From contig NZ_JOPG01000007.1 in assembly GCF_002153605.1 (NCBI RefSeq), positions 1-64,000 of the forward strand: a stretch of DNA of 64,000 nt, in the 5' to 3' direction. The stretch is from Acetobacter malorum. Lineage in GTDB: Bacteria; Pseudomonadota; Alphaproteobacteria; Acetobacterales; Acetobacteraceae. Positions within the stretch are counted from its first letter, which is position 1. Every line of letters starts with the position of its first letter. The notes beneath the pieces were generated by a model that was not told the origin of the DNA, searched no databases, and saw only the letters and a program-made list of their open reading frames with translations. The translations under genes were made by a program, and so were the position numbers. Below are positions 35,881-44,994 of the stretch, one piece after another.

Positions 35881-38499
35881 ATGACACTCAGGAAAGCGTT
35901 TCTGGTTTCAACCATTCTGACATTTGGTCTGATGGCGGAAGGACCAGTTTCCAAAGCCGCGACTGCTGCTGATGAGCAACAGCCTGCGGGCACCGGGCAT
36001 GCGAAAAAGGTCGCGTCAAAGCGGCCAAAAGCTGCAAAACACCAAACCTCAGATAAAGCCTCCGGGGCTAACAGTGGTGAAACCCTGATTGTGACTGGCA
36101 CGCATGCCGTCAACCGCAAGGCCCGGCAGAGCACATCTCCTGTCAGCGTGCTGTCTGCCGCCACGCTGCGCCGGTCCGGACAAATGAACCTGGCGGATGC
36201 GCTGACGCGCACGTATGCGTCCATCAATGTCAGCACTATGGGGAATGATGCCGGGGCGCTGACCTCGGCAATCCGTATGCGGGGGCTCAATCCAAATCAG
36301 GTTCTGGTGCTGGTCGATGGGAAACGCCGGCATACAACGGCCAATATTTATGCGGATGCCGGTCCGGCATTTGGTGCAACACCCGTGGATCTGAACATGA
36401 TCCCCGCCGCATCTATTGACCATATTGAAGTGCTGGAAGATGGCGCAGCAGCACTTTATGGCTCTGATGCAATTGCCGGTGTGGTCAATATTATTACCCG
36501 CAAAACCAATCACGGTCTGAACATGAGTGCGCAGACTGGCGCCAATGCGTATAATGGCGATGGCTGGCAGTATCAGACCAGTATTGATGGCGGTTTATCT
36601 CTCGGCGGAGATGGTTATCTGCATCTGAGCGGACAAGTCTACCATACAGACCATATGGTGCCCTACACGGAAGACCATCGTCTAATGGGATCTGCTCCTG
36701 CAGGGGCTGGCACAGCACTTTATACCGGACCAGTTTCTGTGCCGAAAAATTCCAATAAAGTGATGAGCACGCCAGAGGAGACCCGTGAAGACCTGAGTAT
36801 TGCCTTTGGCAAAACGCTGACAGAGGGTGTGCAGGGATATGGGTTGATTACTTATGCTCACCGGCATGCTGAATCGTATCAGAACTATCGCACACCCAAT
36901 ACGATGCCGACGATTTATCCGTCCGGGTTCTCGCCGCTCGAAACGATTGAAGAAAATGACTACGCCGCAACGCTGGGCCTGAAAGGGGATAATTTCTTTG
37001 GGTTTGCGTGGGATCTCAGCACGACCTATGGCGCGGATGAAGATGCCATTGGAGACAAAAACAGCATCAACGCCGGGATGCTAAGCAGCAAATGTATTCC
37101 GCGCAGCAGTAATCCAACCAGCACCAGCGCTTATGTCTCCACAGACGGGTGTGGATGGTCTCCCACTACCACACGTGCGGAAAGCTATCGCATGGCGCAG
37201 TGGACAAATACGATTGATTTCAGAAGGAATTTCAAGACTGGCTTTGCAACCCCAACCACCATTGCGTTCGGGGCAGAGCATCGTCTGGAAACTTATCAGA
37301 TCAAGGCTGGCACGCCGCCGTCTTACGAGGCTGGGGGAATGGCCGGCTATGTTGGCCTCAGCCCGCAGAATGCCGGGAACTGGAGCCGCGATATCTGGGC
37401 AGGATATCTGGATGGTGATTTCCATCCGCTGAAGAACTGGGATGTCGATTTTGCTGGCCGGTTCGAGCATTATACGGATGTTGGCAACACTGAAAACGGT
37501 AAAATCTCGACCCGGTATGAAATTACGCCACGCATTGCAATTCGTGGCACCATCAGCAACGGCTTCCGTGCGCCAACGCTTGCAGAGCAGCACTTTAGTT
37601 CAATTAACGTGGGGGCAACGACGGTAGCTGGTCTGTTGCCGGTCAGTTCTTCCGCGGCCCGTCTGCTGGGGGCTGCGCCCCTTAAGCCGGAACGCTCTAC
37701 CAATGCCAGTGGTGGTCTGGTTGTCGAACCTCTGAAAGGCCTGCATGTTGAAGCAGATGTCTATCAGATCAATATTCGTGACCGTATTATTGCCGGTGGC
37801 TCCACCAATGGCTCAACAGCGATTGCGGCGCTGCAACAACTCGGTTTTGTGCTGCCTTCCGGTCTGGACCCCAATGCTGTCAGTACTTACTATTTTGCCA
37901 ATGGGGCCAGTACCCGTACGCAGGGGTTTGACCTGAAAGCTGATTATCTGGTGCGGATGAATCGCTATGGAAACCTTAATCTTTCTGCATCACTGGACCT
38001 GAACCGCACGCGCCTAAGCCACGTGGCGTCCACTATGGTCAATGGCGTCCCGACGTCTCTGCTCACTGCGGCAACTGCCAGCTACATCACCACGGCGTAT
38101 CCGCGTAGCAAGCTGATCCTGAATGCGTTCTGGACCGTTGGAAAATGGGACGTGAACCTGCGTCAGACGCGTTATGGTGAAACCACGACCATGCTGGGCT
38201 ATCAGGACTGGACACCCTCCAGTGCGATTTGTGACAACAACGGCAAAGCCTTACGCTATTCCAACAGTTGCTTTGCTCAGTTCAAAAATACACCGCGCTG
38301 GCTGACTGATCTTGAAGTGGGATATAGTGTCAATCCGCACTGGCACTTTGCTGTGGGTGCCAACAATATTTTCAACGTGCGCCCGCGCAAGGTAAACCCG
38401 CTGAACAACAACTATGGCGCGCGTATCTATGATGCGAACTCGGCTCAGGTGCCAATGACCGGCGGATATTATTATGGTCGTATTGACGCGCACTTTTGA
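35881..38499 (+). CDS. TonB-dependent outer-membrane receptor
   Basis: The protein is 872 residues. A signal peptide ends near residue 27-29. A low-complexity Lys/Ala segment precedes a TonB-box-like E-T-L-I-V-T-G near residue 68. The plug domain runs to about residue 210 (S-P-V-S-V-L-S, I-R-M-R-G-L-N-P-N-Q-V-L-V-L-V-D-G-K-R, Y-G-S-D-A-I-A-G-V-V-N-I-I-T-R-K), and a 22-strand barrel follows to the terminal aromatic G-R-I-D-A-H-F. It brings an unidentified large or scarce substrate across the outer membrane. The neighbouring ABC importer would carry a product across the inner membrane. It is followed by an intrinsic terminator. Confidence 0.95.
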   Translation: MTLRKAFLVSTILTFGLMAEGPVSKAATAADEQQPAGTGHAKKVASKRPKAAKHQTSDKASGANSGETLIVTGTHAVNRKARQSTSPVSVLSAATLRRSGQMNLADALTRTYASINVSTMGNDAGALTSAIRMRGLNPNQVLVLVDGKRRHTTANIYADAGPAFGATPVDLNMIPAASIDHIEVLEDGAAALYGSDAIAGVVNIITRKTNHGLNMSAQTGANAYNGDGWQYQTSIDGGLSLGGDGYLHLSGQVYHTDHMVPYTEDHRLMGSAPAGAGTALYTGPVSVPKNSNKVMSTPEETREDLSIAFGKTLTEGVQGYGLITYAHRHAESYQNYRTPNTMPTIYPSGFSPLETIEENDYAATLGLKGDNFFGFAWDLSTTYGADEDAIGDKNSINAGMLSSKCIPRSSNPTSTSAYVSTDGCGWSPTTTRAESYRMAQWTNTIDFRRNFKTGFATPTTIAFGAEHRLETYQIKAGTPPSYEAGGMAGYVGLSPQNAGNWSRDIWAGYLDGDFHPLKNWDVDFAGRFEHYTDVGNTENGKISTRYEITPRIAIRGTISNGFRAPTLAEQHFSSINVGATTVAGLLPVSSSAARLLGAAPLKPERSTNASGGLVVEPLKGLHVEADVYQINIRDRIIAGGSTNGSTAIAALQQLGFVLPSGLDPNAVSTYYFANGASTRTQGFDLKADYLVRMNRYGNLNLSASLDLNRTRLSHVASTMVNGVPTSLLTAATASYITTAYPRSKLILNAFWTVGKWDVNLRQTRYGETTTMLGYQDWTPSSAICDNNGKALRYSNSCFAQFKNTPRWLTDLEVGYSVNPHWHFAVGANNIFNVRPRKVNPLNNNYGARIYDANSAQVPMTGGYYYGRIDAHF

Positions 38500-38535
38500 G
38501 ATAAAATAGTTTCTTTATAACCTTAAAAAAATTCT

Positions 38536-38576
38536 AAAACCTGTTGTGACAGATTTGGTCATGACAGGTTTTTTTT
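38536..38576 (+). terminator. Rho-independent terminator after the TonB receptor
   Basis: An AAAACCTGT / ACAGGTTTT stem (38536-38544 with 38564-38572) with inner pairing and a T-run directly after. It lies 37 bp after the stop codon. Confidence 0.85.
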
Positions 38577-38709
38577 ATTGGGAATGAGATTTCGTTTTTT
38601 TAGAACGATCGGTTTCTTAAACTTTTCCGTATACTCTCACTTTTTAAAAAATGAGAGCGTCCTGGGATTTCTGAAAACTGTCGCGAGCCCCAGTCCACTT
38701 AAGGTCTTG

Positions 38710-39843
38710 TCATGGCTGTTCCAGCCTGACACGACCGGCAGCAGTCAGGGCAGTATCAACCTGCGGCGTATGAATTCGGGCGCAGAGAACATCGCGCAAG
38801 TGGCGTTCCAGAGGATTGGAACGGTTCAGAGCCGGATTACCAATTGCCGCCACGCCTTTTTCTACGCTGCGAATAGCGTTGTCTGTCACGACATGTTTGA
38901 CCAGATTGGCGTCTGTCACGCTGCACTGCCCCCGCTCATATCGTGTCAGGCTGTCTGCCAGAAGAGCCCGGTTGGTGAGCAGTAAAGCCTCAATCTCACC
39001 CATCACCATCTGAAAGCGGGGCAGGGAGGCAAGGGGCTTGCCCAGATTGGCCGGCACACGGGCATGCAGGAAAGTTACCAGCCAGTCCCGCGCAGACCGC
39101 GCCACACCATCATACAGGGCGGCAATCAGCAGCGCATGCCAGAGCGTCAGGTCCTGCCCTGCGCCTCGCCAGTCTTCCGGTTTGCGTAAATCGACAAGAA
39201 AAGCCTCTGGCAGAACCACATTTTCAAAATGAATGGTATGGCTTCCCGTTGCCCGCATGCCGAGCTGGTCCCATGTGTGCTCTATGCGCACTCCGGGGGC
39301 ATCCAGCGGCACGAGAATATGGCCTGTGCGAGGGGTTTCCTCATCAGTTGCGGCCCACACAATCCCCCATCGCAAGGCCGTGGACCCTGTGGAATAAATC
39401 TTGCAGCCGTTCAGAACCCATTGTCCGTCTTTCCGGCTGACGCGCGTGGCTGGAATTCCGCCGCGTGAGGGTGTGCCGAGGTCTGGTTCCACACGTAAGG
39501 CGTTCAGGAGCGCGCCGTCCTGCACAGCAGCTTCAGAGACCATGCGGCGTACCTCTTCCGGCCAGTGCGGGTCTGCCGCAATGCTGGCATGGTGCAGGCA
39601 CTGCATGGCCAGAATAAGGGTTGTCGATGGGTCTCCCTGCGCAAGGGTGCCAATAAGAGGCAGAACGTCCCTCAGGCTTTTCCCACCGCCCCCATAGCGC
39701 GGGGAAACTGTCAGCGCCAGGAGCCCGGCTTTGTGCAGGTCTGCCAGATTATCTGTCGCGATCTCGCCCGATTGGTCATAGGCAGATGCCCGACTGGAAA
39801 ACCGGCTTACAAGGTCTGACAAAAACTCGGCAGAGCAGGACAT
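38710..39843 (-). CDS. Acyl-CoA-dehydrogenase-fold flavoprotein (SfnB/DszC-like)
   Basis: The protein is 377 residues. The N-terminal helical domain has V-S-P-R-Y-G-G-G-G-K-S-L-R-D, the middle beta-domain has V-L-N-G-C-K-I-Y-S-T-G and L-G-M-R-A-T-G-S-H, and the C-terminal helices contain RFQMVMGEIEALLL. The fold is acyl-CoA dehydrogenase, but the sequence resembles SfnB/DszC-type flavin-dependent monooxygenases or oxidoreductases used in sulfur or xenobiotic scavenging. Its nearness to an ABC importer and TonB receptor fits that role. It lies 12 bp downstream of the GT61 gene, perhaps by chance of cotranscription. Confidence 0.8.
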   Translation of the reverse strand: MSCSAEFLSDLVSRFSSRASAYDQSGEIATDNLADLHKAGLLALTVSPRYGGGGKSLRDVLPLIGTLAQGDPSTTLILAMQCLHHASIAADPHWPEEVRRMVSEAAVQDGALLNALRVEPDLGTPSRGGIPATRVSRKDGQWVLNGCKIYSTGSTALRWGIVWAATDEETPRTGHILVPLDAPGVRIEHTWDQLGMRATGSHTIHFENVVLPEAFLVDLRKPEDWRGAGQDLTLWHALLIAALYDGVARSARDWLVTFLHARVPANLGKPLASLPRFQMVMGEIEALLLTNRALLADSLTRYERGQCSVTDANLVKHVVTDNAIRSVEKGVAAIGNPALNRSNPLERHLRDVLCARIHTPQVDTALTAAGRVRLEQP

Positions 39844-39855
39844 GGGAACTCTCTT

Positions 39856-41004
39856 TTAAAACGGGGTTGGCGTGTTTTCCAGTCTGGTTAAAGCATTTTC
39901 TAGCAACTCAGATGTCAGGGGCTGGTCTTGCAGATTCAGGACCATATAGGGCTGTTTGCGTTGCAGAGTGATTACGTAAAAGCAGTTTCTCAAATGAGGT
40001 TGGCCATCCAGAAGACGGTTGAGTTCCAAAAGTTTTGTGCCCGGCCGTGCAAAGACCATATTGGCAAGGCCTGCGCCATGTGGAGCAAGAATGCAGTCAG
40101 CCTGCCGGAAAAGCGCAATCTGTGTTTCAAGATCCATTTTTTCCAGAAAGACTTTTTCAAACCCCTTCTGTGCTAGAACGGGTTCAATCTGGGTTTGTTC
40201 TTCGGGGCTGATGCGGCTGTCATGCCCTCCCTCACGCGTGACGTAAAATCGTGTGGGCAGATCAGGCCGATGCGGAACCGGCATGGCGTCAAAATGTCTG
40301 TAAGGTTCGGCACAGTTCAGGTAAAGTTCCGGCATGGTAGGTGTGTGCCAGAAGAAGTGCAGTTTTTTAGCATGGTGAACGCCATCCGGTGCGCGGAAAA
40401 TGCGATCCTGAACGCCTGAAAGGCGCAGAGAGGTTTCAAACGTTTGCGTTGTAAAAGTCGGGTGGCGGGTCGCAGCAGCCATCGGCATTTCTGGTACGAC
40501 CATCTTGACGTGGGGTGAGAGCAGGCTGCTGGCCAGCTGTGTTTTGGAGACTCCGTACAGCATCCAGTGGTAATAATTTCGCCAGGCGGCATCAAACCCC
40601 AGAAACACTTCATCCTGTTCCTCGTGCACGGGCATGTCCGGCAGGCGGTGGCTGTGCTGATACAGGTCATGCTGGCAGAAGCAGGAGGGTTCAATAACAG
40701 GTTGGTTCTGGCTATCGATAATCATGCCATCCAGACCGGGGTGCAGCACAAAACGGGCATTTTCCATACTAAACAGGACAAGCTGTGTGAGCGGCATCCT
40801 GACCGTTTGCGTTCCTGCATCAGCCCGTGCGTGATAGAGGGAGAGCCCGCGGTTGAAGGCCTGCACAGGCTGTCCGTCATAAGCCGGGATGGGAAGAGGC
40901 TGATTTTGCGCGTCTGTCTGAAAAACCACTCGGCCCGAAATTCTGCCATAGGCTGAGAGGCCTTTTAGAACAGACAAGGAATCCTGCGGCGTTGTTTCAG
41001 GCAT
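39856..41004 (-). CDS. GT61-family glycosyltransferase
   Basis: The protein is 382 residues. The C-terminal motif APHGAGLANMVFARPGTKLLEL and a central N-Y-Y-H-W-M-L-Y-G motif are the two landmarks of the GT61 (DUF563) family. R-F-Y-V-T-R-E-G and a Q-I-A-L-F-R-Q-A-D segment lie between. Bacterial members build cell-surface polysaccharides. It is soluble with no signal peptide. It lies 42 bp downstream of the SCO gene in a same-strand series starting with polA. Confidence 0.85.
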   Translation of the reverse strand: MPETTPQDSLSVLKGLSAYGRISGRVVFQTDAQNQPLPIPAYDGQPVQAFNRGLSLYHARADAGTQTVRMPLTQLVLFSMENARFVLHPGLDGMIIDSQNQPVIEPSCFCQHDLYQHSHRLPDMPVHEEQDEVFLGFDAAWRNYYHWMLYGVSKTQLASSLLSPHVKMVVPEMPMAAATRHPTFTTQTFETSLRLSGVQDRIFRAPDGVHHAKKLHFFWHTPTMPELYLNCAEPYRHFDAMPVPHRPDLPTRFYVTREGGHDSRISPEEQTQIEPVLAQKGFEKVFLEKMDLETQIALFRQADCILAPHGAGLANMVFARPGTKLLELNRLLDGQPHLRNCFYVITLQRKQPYMVLNLQDQPLTSELLENALTRLENTPTPF

Positions 41005-41046
41005 GCTGGGTTCTCCGAATAGCGCAATAAGATATGCGGTTTAATA

Positions 41047-41661
41047 TTAATTTTTGGGTAGAATGAGTTTCTTCAGCGCCTCCGTCATGGCATCGGCGCT
41101 GAGATTAGCGTCGACCGTGCCAACATAACGGGCGTTTGGGTCCATTACGACAAAGCGGGGGGACATGCGCATGGCATAGGTCCATTCCGGATCAGGCAGT
41201 TTTTCAACCGTGGTGTGGTATTCCTTCGCCAGATCTGCCAGCGGGCCGGGGGCAGCTGTGCCCGCGACCACGCGAGGGCTGATGCTCTGGCCATACAGAC
41301 GCAGGCGTTCGGCATCATCACGGTCCGGGTCAAGGCTGACAAAAATAATGACAGCTTTCCGTTTGCCGGGGTCAGTCTTGTCCAGTGCGGCGGACATGTT
41401 GGTTAGCGCCGGGGTGCAGGCATCCTCCGCACAATGGGTTGCGCCAAACAACACCATCATCCATCGGCCCCGGAAGGTCTGGTCCGTCATGGTGCCGGTG
41501 GTGGCATCCATCAGGCGGAAGGAACCGCCGACCTCATTGCCATACGTATCCAGCGTTGGACCATAATGCAGGGCAACGCGTGTGCCCACGTAGCCGGTCA
41601 CGCTGGCCACAACCAGAACGCCAGCTGCAATCAATGCAAATCGTTTTTCACTTGGTGTCAT
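41047..41661 (-). CDS. SCO1/SenC-like membrane-anchored protein with an atypical metal site
   Basis: The protein is 204 residues. An N-terminal transmembrane anchor covers about 9-31, followed by a periplasmic thioredoxin-like domain. Normal SCO proteins bind copper with CxxxC plus a distal His. Here the Cys pair is Cys77 and Cys82 in THCAEDACTP (CX4C), and the distal His region reads T-Y-A-M-R-M-S-P-R-F-V-V-M-D, with Arg165-Met166 where Asp-His is expected. So copper delivery to cytochrome oxidase is doubtful; a thiol role remains possible. It starts three bases after the polA stop, so they share a transcript. Confidence 0.82.
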   Translation of the reverse strand: MTPSEKRFALIAAGVLVVASVTGYVGTRVALHYGPTLDTYGNEVGGSFRLMDATTGTMTDQTFRGRWMMVLFGATHCAEDACTPALTNMSAALDKTDPGKRKAVIIFVSLDPDRDDAERLRLYGQSISPRVVAGTAAPGPLADLAKEYHTTVEKLPDPEWTYAMRMSPRFVVMDPNARYVGTVDANLSADAMTEALKKLILPKN

Positions 41662-41664
41662 AAC

Positions 41665-44493
41665 TTAATGTGCCTCTGCCCAGTTTCCGCCTATCCCTGT
41701 CTCAACCACCAGCGGTACGGACAGTGTTGCTGCGGCTTCCATCACCTTGCGTGCCAGAGCCGCAACAGCCTCGGCCTCTGCGGCGTCGGCTTCAAATAGC
41801 AATTCATCGTGCACCTGGAGCAGCATGCGGGCGGAAAGACCCGCATCTTTCAGGGCGCGCGGCAGCTTGACCATGGCGCGTTTGATAATGTCGGCGGCAC
41901 CACCCTGCAGGGGGGCATTAATAGCCTGCCGTTCCGCATACTGCCTGCGTGCAGCACTCTTTTCATGAATGCCCGGCACGTAGCAGCGTCGCCCGAATGG
42001 TGTGAGCACATAGCCGTTGGCTTTGGCTTGCTCACGCATGCGCTCCATGTAATCACGGATGCCCGGATAGCGGGCAAAATAGGCATCGATATAGGCGCGC
42101 GCTTCCCCTGCGGGAATGCCAAGCTGGCGGCTCAGTCCAAAAGCGGAAATGCCGTAAATAATCCCGAAGTTGATGGCTTTGGCCCGCCGACGGGTCAGGC
42201 TGTCCATCCCTTCCAGCGGGATATTGAACACTTCCGAGGCAGTGCGGGCATGAATATCCTGCCCCAGAGCAAAAGCTTCCCGCAGGGCCGGAATATTGGC
42301 GACATCGGCCAGCAGGCGCAGTTCAATCTGAGAATAGTCAGCCGAAATCAGCTTTTTGCCGGGTGGTGCAATAAAGGCTTGCCGGATACGGCCCCCCTCT
42401 TCCGTGCGGATAGGGATGTTCTGCAAGTTCGGGTCGTTAGAAGACAGGCGGCCCGTTGAGGTAATGGCCATCTGGAAGGATGTATGCACCCGGTCATCCA
42501 CCGTGGCCTGACGCAGCAGAGCATCCGTATAGGTGCTTTTCAGCTTGGCCAGCTGCCGCCATGCCAGAACGCGGGCCGGGAGGTCATGCCCCTGATCAGC
42601 CAGATCCTGCAAGACGGAAGAGTCTGTGCTCCATGCGCCCGCCTTGCCGCGCTTGCCCCCCTTCAGGCCCATTTCATCAAACAGGATTTCCCCAAGCTGG
42701 CGGGGGGAGCCAACATTGAAGTCCCGTCCTGCAGCCTCATGAATTTCTTTTTCCATGACGGCCATACGGGTGGCAAAATCTTCAGAAAGACGTCCCAGTT
42801 CGGCGCGGTCTACCGCAATCCCGGCTTTTTCCATGCCAGCCAGCACGGGGGAGAGCGGGCGTTCCAGCTGTTCATACAGCGCCAGCGCCTGATTGGTGCG
42901 CAGCGTGGGGTGCAGCACGTACCACAGCCGCAGCGTGACATCGGCATCTTCGGCTGCATAAGGCGTAGCGCGAGCAACCGGGACGTGTGTGAACGGAATG
43001 CGGTTCCGCCCAGTGCCGGTTACACTGTCATAACTGATGGGGGTATGGCTCAGATGCAGGGTGGAGAGCTCATCCATCCCCTGTCCATGCTGCCCGGCCG
43101 ACTGTGCGTAGGAGATCAGCATGGTGTCATCCACCGGCGCGATGGTGGAGAAATCCAGCCCGGCGTGGTCAAACACCAGCAGATCAAATTTGCCGTTCTG
43201 GAAGATTTTCAGAACCGCCGGGTCAGTCAGCAGGGGGCGCAGAATATCAAGTGCGGCAGTGGGCTGGAGTTGCTCACCAGCCGGTTCTTCCAGCGTGCCT
43301 TCATGCCGCAGAGGAATGTAGCAGGCTTTGCCGGGGGCGGTGGACAGAGAGATGCCGACCATGTTGGCATGCAGCGGGTCCAGTCCGTCGGTTTCTGTAT
43401 CGACCGCGCAAATGCCCGCTTCCTGCGCAGCACTGACCCATTTCTGAAGCTCTTCCGCCGTGCGCACGGTTTCATACGGGCCGTATTCGGCGGTGAGGGA
43501 AGCAGCAACTTCGGCAGACTGACCGGCCTCAGCGACGGGTGTTTCTGCTCCTGTGGGAGCGGTGGCACCGGTAACAGACGCATGCGCTGCGGCGCGGGCG
43601 GTGCGATGAGCGTGCGCGCCAGAGGGATGACCAACACCCAGACGGCTCAGCACGGAGCGGAAGCCCATGCTCTCCAGCCACTCGGCCACCATCAGCTTGT
43701 CGAGTTCCCGAACGCCAAGCTCCTCGACCGGCACTGGTAGCGGCACATCCCGCGCCAGCTCCACCAGCTTGCGGGAGATGCGCGCGGCCTCGGCATGCTC
43801 AATCAGCATATCGCGGCGCTTGGATTTTTTCATCTCCGGTGCCGCAGCCAGCACGGCTTCCAGCGTGCCGTATTCATTTACAAGGGCAGAGGCCGTCTTG
43901 GGGCCAATGCCGGGCACACCGGGCACGTTATCCGTTGGGTCGCCCATGAGAGCCTGCACATCCACCACCTTATCCGGGGTGACGCCAAATTTGGCTTCTA
44001 CTTCCGGGGTACTGATGGCGGTCTGCTTCATGGGTTCCAGCATGCACACGCCGGGGCCGATCAGCTGCATCAGATCCTTGTCGGAAGAGACGATGGTGCA
44101 GGTGCCCCCGACTTCCCGCACGGCTGTGGCGTAGGAGGCAATCAGGTCATCCGCTTCCCAGCCGGCCAGCTCAATGGCAGGCACGTTGAAGGCCCGCGTG
44201 GCGTCACGGATCAGCGAAAACTGGGGGCGCAGATCTTCCGGCGGCTCGGGCCGGTGCGCTTTATATTGTGGGTAAATTTCCGTCCGGAATGTCTGGCGCC
44301 CTGCATCAAAAATAACCGCCAGATGGGTGCCCACATGCTCTCGCAGCAGGCGGGCCAGCATATTTGTAAACCCGTAAACGGCGTTAACGGGCACCCCGTC
44401 CGGGCTGGTCATGGGAGGCAGGGCATGAAAGGCGCGGAAAATAAAGCCGCTGCCATCTACCAGTACCAGGTGGGGTGTATCTGTGTTGGTCAT
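41665..44493 (-). CDS. polA: DNA polymerase I
   Basis: The protein is 942 residues with all three domains. The 5' nuclease domain (1 to about 285) has VDGSGFIFRAFHALPP and VSSDKDLMQLI. The 3'-5' exonuclease motif AVDTETDGLD near residue 361 keeps the DxE acids, so proofreading should be active. Polymerase motifs are A (DYSQIELR near 718), B (RRRAKAINFGIIYG near 765) and C (QVHDELLFEA near 892). A low-complexity Ala/Thr/His linker of about 45 residues (about 287-335) joins the first two domains. Confidence 0.97.
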   Translation of the reverse strand: MTNTDTPHLVLVDGSGFIFRAFHALPPMTSPDGVPVNAVYGFTNMLARLLREHVGTHLAVIFDAGRQTFRTEIYPQYKAHRPEPPEDLRPQFSLIRDATRAFNVPAIELAGWEADDLIASYATAVREVGGTCTIVSSDKDLMQLIGPGVCMLEPMKQTAISTPEVEAKFGVTPDKVVDVQALMGDPTDNVPGVPGIGPKTASALVNEYGTLEAVLAAAPEMKKSKRRDMLIEHAEAARISRKLVELARDVPLPVPVEELGVRELDKLMVAEWLESMGFRSVLSRLGVGHPSGAHAHRTARAAAHASVTGATAPTGAETPVAEAGQSAEVAASLTAEYGPYETVRTAEELQKWVSAAQEAGICAVDTETDGLDPLHANMVGISLSTAPGKACYIPLRHEGTLEEPAGEQLQPTAALDILRPLLTDPAVLKIFQNGKFDLLVFDHAGLDFSTIAPVDDTMLISYAQSAGQHGQGMDELSTLHLSHTPISYDSVTGTGRNRIPFTHVPVARATPYAAEDADVTLRLWYVLHPTLRTNQALALYEQLERPLSPVLAGMEKAGIAVDRAELGRLSEDFATRMAVMEKEIHEAAGRDFNVGSPRQLGEILFDEMGLKGGKRGKAGAWSTDSSVLQDLADQGHDLPARVLAWRQLAKLKSTYTDALLRQATVDDRVHTSFQMAITSTGRLSSNDPNLQNIPIRTEEGGRIRQAFIAPPGKKLISADYSQIELRLLADVANIPALREAFALGQDIHARTASEVFNIPLEGMDSLTRRRAKAINFGIIYGISAFGLSRQLGIPAGEARAYIDAYFARYPGIRDYMERMREQAKANGYVLTPFGRRCYVPGIHEKSAARRQYAERQAINAPLQGGAADIIKRAMVKLPRALKDAGLSARMLLQVHDELLFEADAAEAEAVAALARKVMEAAATLSVPLVVETGIGGNWAEAH

Positions 44494-44994
44494 GAAACTC
44501 TTGCAGGCCAGGGCCGGAATAGGTGAGACGGATGGAGGAGGTGGGCATATGTGCCCCTTCTTTGCCTAGCATACAGGGGTGGGGAAGGAGCCTGCAAGAC
44601 GAGGGAGGTGTTCTTCGGCCCTTTAGCCAGACCCGACCGAGTCTCCTGCACACTGCTCATCGGCCAGACCCCTCAGAAATATGCAGAGTATGAATAACTT
44701 ATAGTTTGAAATCAGCACGAAAAGAACGGCCTCGATCTGTTTACACATCTATATACGTACGAATATAGACAGAGATATCAGCCTGTAAAGGCGGCATGAT
44801 TTTAGGGTTTGTCACACAATGCATAGCCAGCATGTCCGTTCTCTTCCGGGGCGATGAAACACGTAATAACAAGCCCTAAAAGCGTGTTTTTGAAAATCAT
44901 CGCAAAAATTTGAAATTTTCATAAGGCATTTCAGACCAGTGTGGGGTGTCTCGATGGTCTGAGATGTCAGGGCAGCAGCATTCAGGGGAGCACT
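44494..44994. other. Intergenic region between polA and the DUF3034 gene
   Basis: About 500 bp of divergent upstream sequence. No gene, tRNA or clear terminator was recognised. It becomes AT-rich after 44700 and should carry promoters for both polA and the DUF3034 gene, but no well-spaced hexamer pair was found. Confidence 0.45.

Noticed and set aside
42484-43740. Plus-strand reading of 418 codons inside polA
   Set aside because: Antisense to DNA polymerase I, whose catalytic motifs run without a break through this stretch.
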